Shown: positions 1 to 7,200 of the stretch, piece by piece | How positions within the stretch are numbered: the stretch's first letter is position 1 | Layout of the letters: the number at the start of each line of letters is the position of its first letter | Assembly (NCBI GenBank): GCA_000434935.1 | Contig: FR882201.1 | Span: forward strand, 1,438 to 16,678 | From: Bacteroides sp. CAG:709 | GTDB lineage: Bacteria > Bacteroidota > Bacteroidia > Bacteroidales > UBA932 | DNA length: 15,241 bases | Reading direction: 5' to 3' | Made by a program: the position numbers and the translations under genes | The notes under the pieces: generated by a model | Told to the model about the DNA's origin: nothing | What the model saw: the letters and a program-made list of their open reading frames with translations, nothing else | The model's database searches: none

Positions 1-828
1 CACTATAACATTGATAGTCAGGGACTCACCGAAGAAAATGGTTCCTACGGCAATCGCAGTGACAGGTTCAAAGACTCCCAGGACGGACGTTCTGGTCGCG
101 CCGATGATTCTGGTGGCCATGGCTAGGGTCAGGAGGGAGACCAATGTCGGGAATATGGCCAGACCTACGAGATTCATCCAGCAGAACCAGCCATGGACTC
201 CGCCGAAAAATTCACCACCGGAAAAAGCATTGTGGAGGATGAAAAGGATCGAGCCGATTCCCAGGGCGTAGAATGTCAGGATGTGGCTGGAAACCGTGCG
301 GAGACGGCGGCTGCGGTTTACGACCACGAGGTACATGGCGTATGCCAGAGCCGATCCGCCGGCAAGAAGCAAACCGCTGAGATTCAATGAGACATTGCCG
401 GACGGCTTGCTGAGGATGACGACTCCGATGAACGTCATGAAAATCGACGCCCAGACCTGCCACGTCGGATAAACCTTCAGGAATACCATTATCAATGCCA
501 CCAATACAGGATAAAGGAACACTATGGTGGTGGCCAGGCCTGCCGGTATATAACTATAGGACTGGAACAGGAGCATGCTGCTCAATGCGAACAGAATGCC
601 GAGGACACAGAGCCTGAGGAACTGTGCCTTGTTCACCCGGAAAGTTTCATGGCGGACAAGCAGCCACACGCCCAGAATAACGACGGCCAGCAAATATCGG
701 ATGGACAACATCGTATCCACCGAGACTCCCATTGAAAGGAGCGGCTTGGCGAAAAGCGGATTCAGACCATATGTTACACCTGTAATGATTCCCGCGGCAT
801 ATCCCCAGACGAGATTTTTATTTTCCAT
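1..828 (-). CDS. EamA/DMT-superfamily membrane transporter (3' end cut off by window edge)
   Basis: Reading the minus strand from the ATG at 828-826 (MENKNLVWGYAAG...) gives 276 codons with no stop before the window edge, so the C-terminus is missing. The protein is almost entirely hydrophobic helices separated by short charged loops. It shows the two-fold repeated architecture of the drug/metabolite transporter superfamily: a first half ending near GVVILSKPSG and a second half beginning SGLLLAGGSALAYAMYLVV. The late segment with GATRTSVLGVFEPVTAIAVG matches the conserved E-P-x-x-A region of EamA proteins. Family members are usually about 290-300 residues, so only some 15-25 are missing. The substrate cannot be predicted; the family exports metabolites or amino acids across the inner membrane. 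It lies downstream of hisS in the same direction, separated by 273 bp, and no clear promoter of its own is visible, so hisS read-through is possible. Confidence 0.9.
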   Translation of the reverse strand, partial: MENKNLVWGYAAGIITGVTYGLNPLFAKPLLSMGVSVDTMLSIRYLLAVVILGVWLLVRHETFRVNKAQFLRLCVLGILFALSSMLLFQSYSYIPAGLATTIVFLYPVLVALIMVFLKVYPTWQVWASIFMTFIGVVILSKPSGNVSLNLSGLLLAGGSALAYAMYLVVVNRSRRLRTVSSHILTFYALGIGSILFILHNAFSGGEFFGGVHGWFCWMNLVGLAIFPTLVSLLTLAMATRIIGATRTSVLGVFEPVTAIAVGTIFFGESLTINVIV

Positions 829-879
829 AATTACATTGACGACAATTGCCGCACCGAGGTATTCCTAGGAACGGCAATC

Positions 880-1083
880 ATATAACTCGAGTTTCGCAAG
901 TTATCAAACTTGCCGAACGTTAGCGCGAATGCGAAGGTCGTCACTCGTTCGAAGCCTATAAGCCCAACGCACTTTTATATGCACGTTACCCTCACCCTAA
1001 ATCCCTCCCCTCGGGGAAGGGACTTACTGTCGCCCTTGCGGTCTTTAACAGCGGAGTTTCGCAATACGAAACTCAAGTTATAT
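880..1083. repeat. Hairpin-rich extragenic element with terminal inverted repeats
   Basis: The 273 bp between hisS and the transporter hold no credible gene but much structure. The outer arms are 880-896 (ATATAACTCGAGTTTCG) and 1067-1083, which pair over 17 bp with one mismatch. Inside are a GCAAGTT/AACTTGC hairpin at 896-913, a CGAACG...CGTTCG inverted repeat at 914-951, a GC-rich hairpin at 1002-1022 (TCCCTCCCC/GGGG-A-AGGGA), and an 8-bp hairpin GAGTTTCG/CGAAACTC at 1054-1074. The CCCTCACCCTAAATCCC segment resembles C-rich extragenic repeats seen in many bacterial genomes. None of the hairpins is followed by a convincing U-tract on the minus strand, so a classical terminator is not supported. 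It could be a REP/MITE-like dispersed element or an RNA-processing structure. The inverted repeats are read directly; the element status is inferred. Confidence 0.5.
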
Positions 1084-1101
1084 AATTGATATCTACACTA
1101 A

Positions 1102-2508
1102 TTACTTGCAAATGAACGCCACGAGCGCGTCAATGTCATCTTTCGCAAAAGACATCTGCTCTCCTGTCGAAAGATTCTTGACATTGATCTTGCCGGAAGC
1201 GGCCTCGTCACTGCCGTTGATCGACACGAAAGGAATCCCCTTCTTCTCGGCGTAATCGAACTGCTTCTTGAGTTTCGTCTGGTCAGGATAAATCTCGCAT
1301 GACACTCCGGCCCCACGTAAAGTCCTGACTACAGGGACGATATACGGCAGAACAGAAGCATCCATATTGGCAAACAACACGGAAGCCGAGCCGGCCAGCC
1401 CCTTAGGGAATTTATCCAAGCCCTTCAGCACATCATAAATACGGTCAGCGCCGAAAGAAATGCCGACACCGGACATTCCTGGAAGCCCGAAAATTCCGGT
1501 AAGATTGTCATAACGTCCTCCGCCGCAAATACTTCCGATCGCGTAGTCCAATGCCTTCACCTCGAAAATCGCACCTGTATAATAATTAAGTCCACGGGCA
1601 AGCGAAAGATCCATCTCGACCTTCTGGCTCACACCGGCATTGGCAATGAACCCGAACAACTCGGCAAGTTCGTCGAGACCCTTGAGACCTTCCTCCGAAA
1701 CAATGCCGGATGCTGATTTGCCTTCCATGAGACCACGCATTACAGCAATCTTCTCATCCGTGGTGCCTTCCAGTTCAAGAATCGGCTCGATCACTGCAAC
1801 TGCCTTCTCATCAAGACCTTTCTCCATCATCTCCGCTTCCACGGCCTCCAGTCCGATCTTGTCCAGTTTGTCGATGGCCACGGTAATGTCCGTAACCTTG
1901 TCCGGATAGCCGCAGATTTCAGCCAATCCAGTGAGTACCTTACGGTTATTGATCTTTATGGCAACATTGATACCGAATTTCGTGAATACGGTGTCCACAA
2001 TCTGCACGAGTTCAAGCTCGTTCAGCTGCGACTTGCTTCCGATAACGTCGGCATCGCATTGATAAAACTCGCGATAGCGACCTTTCTGCGGACGGTCAGC
2101 GCGCCATACCGGCTGGATCTGGAAACGCCTGAACGGGAACGCGATTTCGTTCTGATGCTGAACGACGTAGCGCGCGAAAGGAACCGTCAAATCATACCTC
2201 AAGCCCTTTTCGCACACTTCGGAGGTAATCTTGCCGCTGTTCAGCGTACCATCCTCACTTTTGTAATTTTCAATGTCAATGCGACCGAACGCATCACCGC
2301 TGTTAAGTATGCGGAAAAGCAATTTGTCGCCCTCGTCGCCATATTTTCCGAGAAGGGTGGAAAGGTTCTCCATAGCAGGAGTTTCGATCTGCACATATCC
2401 GTAAGTCCTGTAGACAGAACGGATTGTGTCGAATATGTAGTTTCTGGCGGCCATTTCCTCCTGGCCGAAGTCTCTTGTCCCCTTAGGTATAGACGGTTTC
2501 TGTGCCAT
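1102..2508 (-). CDS. hisS: Histidyl-tRNA synthetase
   Basis: This is a class II aminoacyl-tRNA synthetase that charges tRNA-His in the cytoplasm. The N-terminus MAQKPSIPKGTRDF is the typical Bacteroidetes HisRS start. The ORF extends four codons further to an ATG at 2520, but the start at 2508 matches the family better and is preferred here. Motif 2 is visible as the arginine-containing RFQIQPVWRADRPQKGRYREFYQCD around residues 130-155. The histidine-binding segment LARGLNYYTGAIFEV follows in the middle of the protein, and motif 3 is GVGISFGADRIYDVL. The C-terminal anticodon-binding domain runs from about SASVLFANMDASVLPYIVP to the end. The 468-residue length fits the family. Insertions between motif 2 and the histidine box are usual for the Bacteroidetes form. 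A TAnnTTTG promoter motif lies about 60 bp upstream. The gene is intact. Confidence 0.97.
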   Translation of the reverse strand: MAQKPSIPKGTRDFGQEEMAARNYIFDTIRSVYRTYGYVQIETPAMENLSTLLGKYGDEGDKLLFRILNSGDAFGRIDIENYKSEDGTLNSGKITSEVCEKGLRYDLTVPFARYVVQHQNEIAFPFRRFQIQPVWRADRPQKGRYREFYQCDADVIGSKSQLNELELVQIVDTVFTKFGINVAIKINNRKVLTGLAEICGYPDKVTDITVAIDKLDKIGLEAVEAEMMEKGLDEKAVAVIEPILELEGTTDEKIAVMRGLMEGKSASGIVSEEGLKGLDELAELFGFIANAGVSQKVEMDLSLARGLNYYTGAIFEVKALDYAIGSICGGGRYDNLTGIFGLPGMSGVGISFGADRIYDVLKGLDKFPKGLAGSASVLFANMDASVLPYIVPVVRTLRGAGVSCEIYPDQTKLKKQFDYAEKKGIPFVSINGSDEAASGKINVKNLSTGEQMSFAKDDIDALVAFICK

Positions 2509-2522
2509 ATAAATAAACATTA

Positions 2523-2555
2523 CGCCTCACGCCTCACGCAAGGCAAGGCAAGGCC
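2523..2555. repeat. Short tandem microrepeats upstream of hisS
   Basis: CGCCTCA occurs twice in tandem (2523-2536), followed by CAAGG three times (2539-2553). They lie in the predicted hisS 5' untranslated leader, between the promoter motif and the start codon. Such short repeats can vary by slippage, but no effect can be inferred from one sequence. Confidence 0.5.
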
Positions 2556-2569
2556 GGTTTCATATCCTG

Positions 2570-2577
2570 CAAAATTA
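2570..2577 (-). promoter_or_regulatory. Candidate hisS promoter, -7 element (TAnnTTTG)
   Basis: On the minus strand this reads TAATTTTG, a perfect match to the Bacteroidetes sigma-ABfr -7 consensus TAnnTTTG. A TTG lies about 21 bp further upstream at 2601-2599 and could serve as a weak -33 element. Transcription would start near 2563, giving a hisS leader of roughly 55 nt to the preferred start. The motif is read directly; promoter activity is inferred. Confidence 0.45.
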
Positions 2578-2743
2578 ATAATAAATAGTGACATTCGGCA
2601 ATCATTGAAGTGACAATTCAAAACCAACTTGGAGAAACAAATAACTATTTGGCATGTAACCTCCTCATGGACAACTGGGACGAAACTTGAGTAATTGTAA
2701 CAACATTTTTCACAAAAAAGTAACATCGTAAAGTATATTTTTC

Positions 2744-2751
2744 TATCTTTG
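2744..2751 (+). promoter_or_regulatory. Candidate promoter for the lipoprotein/SusC operon, -7 element (TAnnTTTG)
   Basis: TATCTTTG matches the Bacteroidetes -7 consensus and sits at the end of an AT-rich stretch. No good TTTG -33 element is found at the expected distance, so the promoter may need an activator. Transcription would begin near 2758, leaving a leader of about 310 nt before the first large gene. No other perfect TAnnTTTG was found on this strand between 2521 and 3069. Confidence 0.45.
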
Positions 2752-2781
2752 GAAGAGAAGATAAAACGACCAAATAACAAA

Positions 2782-2832
2782 ATGAAAGCATTTTATATCC
2801 AAAAAGTTGTCATCAGACGCATATCCTCATGA
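2782..2832 (+). CDS. Candidate leader peptide, 16 residues
   Basis: An ATG about 24 nt after the predicted transcription start opens the reading frame MKAFYIQKVVIRRISS, which ends in TGA. The peptide is basic and hydrophobic, and is preceded by the A-rich sequence AATAACAAA that suits Bacteroidetes translation starts. The stop codon overlaps a second ATG (ATGA). Its position close to the start of the transcript and ahead of hairpins is what a regulatory leader peptide would show. No family is recognised, and a short ORF like this can arise by chance. Confidence 0.3.
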   Translation: MKAFYIQKVVIRRISS

Positions 2833-2894
2833 CATTCTTCACTAACGCAACAATAAAACCGTTTTCCGGTTTCTTAATCTTAGTAATCCATTAA
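2829..2894 (+). other. Second tiny ORF overlapping the candidate leader peptide
   Basis: The ATG at 2829-2831 shares bases with the TGA at 2830-2832, an arrangement usual for coupled re-initiation. The frame runs 21 codons (MTFFTNATIKPFSGF...) to a TAA. It passes straight through the hairpin at 2856-2872, so ribosomes translating it would disrupt that stem. Product and function are unknown, and chance is a serious alternative. Confidence 0.18.
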
Positions 2895-3069
2895 AAACAA
2901 CTCGGTAATCTTTACTAGTCTTTTCGGTCTATATTCTTTTTCTCATCAGTCGTGTACGTCCAGTACACTCCTTCTTCGAAAAGAAATCTATCCTCGAAAA
3001 TCCTTTGCAAATCTTTACCAACTTTTTTAACGCTTACTCACAATCAATAATCAATTAAAAAATATTACA

Positions 3070-4191
3070 ATGAGAAAACTGCTTGCAATGCTAGCGCTTC
3101 CGCTATTGGCACTTTCAGCCTGCAGCGAGGAGACAAAGGAGGAAATCGCTGACGTCCTCATCATTTCTCAGGACAAAGTGGCATTTCCTAAAGAGGGAGG
3201 CGTCGCAACCATCTCGGTCGCATGCCCGTCAGAGTGGCACTCATCCGTATCCGATCAATCCTGGATCAAGACCACGGATGATGAAGACAAAGTCACCATC
3301 ACTGTCTCCGCAAATGAAACAGGTGATTCCAGAAAGTCATCTGTAACACTGGAATCAGCAACGGAGAAAAAGGAAATCCTGATTTCGCAATCATGGTCAG
3401 GAGCCGTTCTATCCCTGAAAATCAATGGCCCGGAAAGCATTGAACTCGACTCCGAAGGAGACAGTTTCAAGTTTACAGTGGAGACAAATGCAGCATGGAA
3501 GGTCGAATCCAGCGCATCATGGCTGACCGCCAGCATGGACGGCTCTCTTGTCTGCGTTACGGCAACGGCCAATGGCGAGACGCACCGCGATGCCACCGTC
3601 ACGGTCACCGCAACTGTAGGAGACAAGTCTGAAAGCAAAGAAATCAAAATCGCACAGATTTCCCGCGAGGAAAATCCTTATTTCCAGATGCTTGGCAATT
3701 ACGGACTCTACGCCGAGCGCTGGTACTATGGCGGCAAAGCAGTAAATGTTCCCGGTATAGGCTCATACTGCACAATCGAGCAGAAAGAGTACGGCAAGTC
3801 ATTCACTATCAAAAACCTGTTCGTGGATGGCACCGAATATGAGGCGTCTTATGACAAGGACTCCAAGAAGATGGTGCTTACGCTAGGCTCGCTTTGCATG
3901 ACAAGAACCATAGAGACATCAGGAGAGACTTACTACTATTATATGGTGCAACCGAACATCACCGAAAGAAAATTCGAAACAGGCATCATCTATGGCACTG
4001 TCGGGACCGCCACAGACGGAAAGGACGAGAATTGCCAGGCTATCCTTCTGGATGGATTCGATGAAGCATACGGGTCTCTAGGGCTCATTGTCAGAATCGG
4101 CGCCAGCCAGAATATGGCCATGCTCAGCGATGTGTACTATGCCGATGGCAAGATGCACTTCGTGAAAGCCGAGAAACAAACACAGGGATAA
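3070..4191 (+). CDS. BACON-domain lipoprotein, two domains plus unassigned C-terminal domain
   Basis: First large gene of the operon. The N-terminus is a lipoprotein signal with lipobox LSAC, so Cys18 would be lipidated. It is followed by SEETKEE, an acidic stretch like Bacteroidetes lipoprotein export signals, suggesting display on the cell surface. Residues about 29-108 and 112-198 are two BACON-type Ig-like folds. Each has the pattern of a hydrophobic start, G-G or E-G-D turn, a W in the middle (SEWHSSV, AAWKVES), a second W (SWIKTT, SWLTAS), and an ISQS or IAQIS end. Residues 201-373 form a separate domain rich in Tyr and beta-strand pattern (GNYGLYAERWYYGG, YYYYMVQPN) that is not assigned to a family. 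BACON domains are associated with binding glycans, mucin or other surface partners, and no catalytic motif is seen. A 20-bp gap to the next gene supports co-transcription. Confidence 0.85.
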   Translation: MRKLLAMLALPLLALSACSEETKEEIADVLIISQDKVAFPKEGGVATISVACPSEWHSSVSDQSWIKTTDDEDKVTITVSANETGDSRKSSVTLESATEKKEILISQSWSGAVLSLKINGPESIELDSEGDSFKFTVETNAAWKVESSASWLTASMDGSLVCVTATANGETHRDATVTVTATVGDKSESKEIKIAQISREENPYFQMLGNYGLYAERWYYGGKAVNVPGIGSYCTIEQKEYGKSFTIKNLFVDGTEYEASYDKDSKKMVLTLGSLCMTRTIETSGETYYYYMVQPNITERKFETGIIYGTVGTATDGKDENCQAILLDGFDEAYGSLGLIVRIGASQNMAMLSDVYYADGKMHFVKAEKQTQG

Positions 4192-4211
4192 TCATTTCAA
4201 GACTATAGACA

Positions 4212-7200
4212 ATGAAAAAGATAATATTCTCCACATTGTTGGCCATCTCATTCTGCGCTTGCACCAAGGAGACGATCAACTACCAGAATCCTGTTCCGGG
4301 AGAGAACGGGGCAGAAGCGAACACCGTGCTGTCCGTCGAATCGAGAAACACTCTTTTCACGGCCCAGGATGGAACAAACGCCGACATAGCGTTCAAGAGC
4401 CTGGGAGGAAAGGTTGTAGTCAATGTCAACACGAATGCAGACTGGACCTTCGAGGTTACAGGCGACACTTTCGTCAAAGGAGAGGCGGACGAGGAAACCA
4501 GTCAGCTGACACTTTCCTGTGCAGCCAACCAGCTTGACAAAAAGCTGTCAGCCACGGTGACCATCAAAGCCGGAAACAAGATCGCCACCATCGGGGCCAC
4601 ACAGAATGCATACGGGACCCCGGAAATCGTCGCATCAGAGAACAATTTCCATCTTGCGGCCAAAGGTGAACTTTCAGCATCATTCGATGTAACGTCGACA
4701 GACCCGGACTGGACATTCGAGACTTCCGGATGCGAATGGATGCTCGTCACCAGAGAAGGCAACACCGTCAAGATCAGCGCCTATCAGAACGAGGAATATA
4801 CCGACAGGAATGTAAGTTTCACAATCAAGGCCGGAACAGGTGAAAAGCTTGTTTCCGAAACCATCGACGTACTTCAGGACAGGGCCGCGCACATCGAATC
4901 TTCCGTCCTCACCGTGCCTGTAACACCGTTCTCCGACGATGCCAGAGAAGTGGAGATCCAGGCAAATTTCGACTGGGAGTATTCGGTTTCCGGCAACGAT
5001 GACGGATGGCTGAAGGTAGAAAAGACAGACAAAGGATTCAAATTCACCCCTACAGCCAACCCGAACGCCGAAACCAGAACAGCCAAAATCACAGTAAAGA
5101 CCGGAGACGGCAAGGAGAACAACGATTCCGAGGTGATAACGATTTCTCAGCCGGGAATCGACAAAGAAGCATTCATACTCGGCCTTCATGTAACGAAAGC
5201 CAACAGCACGTCGATGCTTCCTGTCGAAGGCGTGACGGACATCACTGTAGACTGGGGAGACGGCTCGGACGCCGAGAAGTTCACTGCCGACAATCCGACC
5301 CACGAATATGCCGACACCGGCTATTTCGTCGTTTCCGTGAAAGGACAGACAAGCGCATTCAGCGTAAACTCACTGTCATACGACCAGAAATACCAGATCG
5401 AGCAGATCTACAACTGGGGAAAGTTTGAACTGACCTCTATGGAATCCGCATTCGATGGATGCAGCTATCTGACAAGCATCCCTGAAGACGACATGAAAGC
5501 CTTCTCGAAAGTCACATCATTCGAGTCTGCTTTCAGCAACTGCAGCGCTCTGAAGACCATCCCGGAAGGACTTCTTGCCAATGCCGCCGAAACTGAAAGC
5601 GTAAACAGCATGTTCTATTCGTGTGATTCCATCAAGGTCATTCCTGGCCAACTGTTCTTCAACTGCCCGAAACTTGCAGACGCAGGATCCGCATTCAGTT
5701 CCTGCAAGGAAGTGGAAAGCATCGACAAGGACCTCTTTTCCAAGAATCCGGAGCTCACGGATTGCAGTTCAACATTCTCAGGCATGTCCAAACTGAAATC
5801 CGTAGATAAGGATTTGTTCGCCAACAATCCTAAGATCACCACGTTGAATGCAATATTCTCCTACGATGAAGCACTTGCGACAATTCCGGCAGGAATCTTC
5901 CGTAACCAGAAAGATTGCGAGACTTTCAGAATGGCGTTCTCCAACACAGGCCTGACCGAGATACCTGCCGGACTCTTCGCCAACAACTCAAAATGCGAGA
6001 ACTTCCAGCAGACATTTTCGGGAACAAAAATCAAATCGATTCCGGCCGACGTATTCAAAGGATGCAGTTCTGTCGACACATTCATGTCATGTTTCAGCGG
6101 ATGCAAGGAACTCCAAAGCATACCTGCCGACCTTTTCAAGAATTCAGGTTCACAAGGTGTAGTCTATGGAAGGAGAGGCAATGGAATGAGAATGGTCTTC
6201 AACGACTGCTCATCCCTGAAGGAAATCCCTGCCGGGCTTCTTGACGGCTTCACGGAAATCACGAACATAGAAAACATCTTCAATGGATGCTCCTCATTGG
6301 AAAACATTCCTTCAGGACTGTTCAAAGATGCTACGAATGTTACCAACTTGAGCAATGCATTCAGCGGATGCACCTCTCTCAAGTCAATTCCAGCCGGTGT
6401 ATTCAAGGGATTGTCAAAGCTCCGTTCATTTTCCGGCATTTTCAAGGATTGCACCAGCATTGAGGAAATAGGCGACAACCTGCTCGAAGGCTGCGACGCA
6501 TGTACCTCCATCAGCAATCTGTTCAATGGCTGCACCAAGCTCAGCAAGGTTTCCGAAAACGCTTTCGCCGGCGCGGTAAAAGTAACGGACATCAGCGGAT
6601 TGTTCAGCAATTGCGCAAATCTCAAGAGCGTCCCGGAGGGTATCTTCGCCTCAATGACCGGACTGAAGACGACAAGTGACGTATTCTCTTCTTCCGGCAT
6701 CGTATCTGTTCCGTCCGGATTGTTCGCAAACAATAATCTGGTGACGACTTTCAAGAATGCATTCAACGGCTGCACCGCATTGTCAAGCCTTCCTGGAGGT
6801 CTGTTCACGAAAAACGTCTCCGTGACGAGCTTCGAAAGCGCATTCAGCGGATGCTCGTCATTGACAAGTCTTCCTGACGGGATGTTCGTCAACAACGGCA
6901 AGGTGACATCCTACAAGATGGCATTCAAGGGTTGCACGAATCTCTCATCCGTGGGCAACATCTTCGGAACAAACACCAGCAAGATCAGTCTTGAGTCTGC
7001 TTTCGAGGGATGTTCAGCTCTGAGTGCGATTCCTGCAGGATTCTTCGACGGGCTCACCGGAGCGGATTCATTCAGCAAGACTTTCAACGGATGCACAGCC
7101 CTGACGACAATACCGGAAAGGCTTTTCGCCCATAATATCAATGCAACCACCGTACTGAGTTGCTTCCAAAACTGCACGGCTCTCCAGAAAGTGCCTGCCG

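Larger units (their letters stand above)
2758..3069 (+). promoter_or_regulatory. Long structured 5' leader of the lipoprotein/SusC operon
   Basis: This stretch has no long gene. It contains two tiny ORFs (2782-2832 and 2829-2894) and three small perfect hairpins: AAACCG-TTTTC-CGGTTT at 2856-2872, GTGTAC-GTCCA-GTACAC at 2952-2968, and TTCTT-CGAA-AAGAA at 2972-2985. It ends in an A-rich, Shine-Dalgarno-free region before the ATG at 3070, which is normal for Bacteroidetes. A leader this long before a nutrient-uptake operon suggests post-initiation control such as attenuation, but no known riboswitch class is recognised. It equally could include a second, unseen promoter closer to 3070. Confidence 0.35.

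Noticed and set aside
11..868. Several plus-strand frames and a minus-strand 83-codon frame in the first 870 bp
   Set aside because: The minus-strand frame from 828 to the edge encodes an unmistakable EamA transporter; the others are shadows of it.
1002..1074. Hairpins downstream of hisS as a rho-independent terminator
   Set aside because: Stems at 1002-1022 and 1054-1074 are strong, but on the minus strand neither is followed by a run of U, so a terminator call is not supported.
880..1083. Inverted repeats as sites of an invertible promoter
   Set aside because: The arms have one mismatch, there is no adjacent invertase gene in the window, and no promoter motif is seen between them.
2059..2613. 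Plus-strand 184-codon ORF overlapping hisS
   Set aside because: It is antisense to the highly conserved catalytic core of hisS; its sequence has no family-like features.
2670..2700. Similarity of CGAAACTTGAGTAATTG to the arm of the element at 1067-1089
   Set aside because: Only the first seven bases align cleanly and the rest needs gaps; this is too short to call a second copy.
2520..2780. Minus-strand 86-codon ORF upstream of hisS
   Set aside because: It spans the AT-rich promoter region, has no recognisable domain and an implausible composition, and conflicts with the hisS promoter motif.
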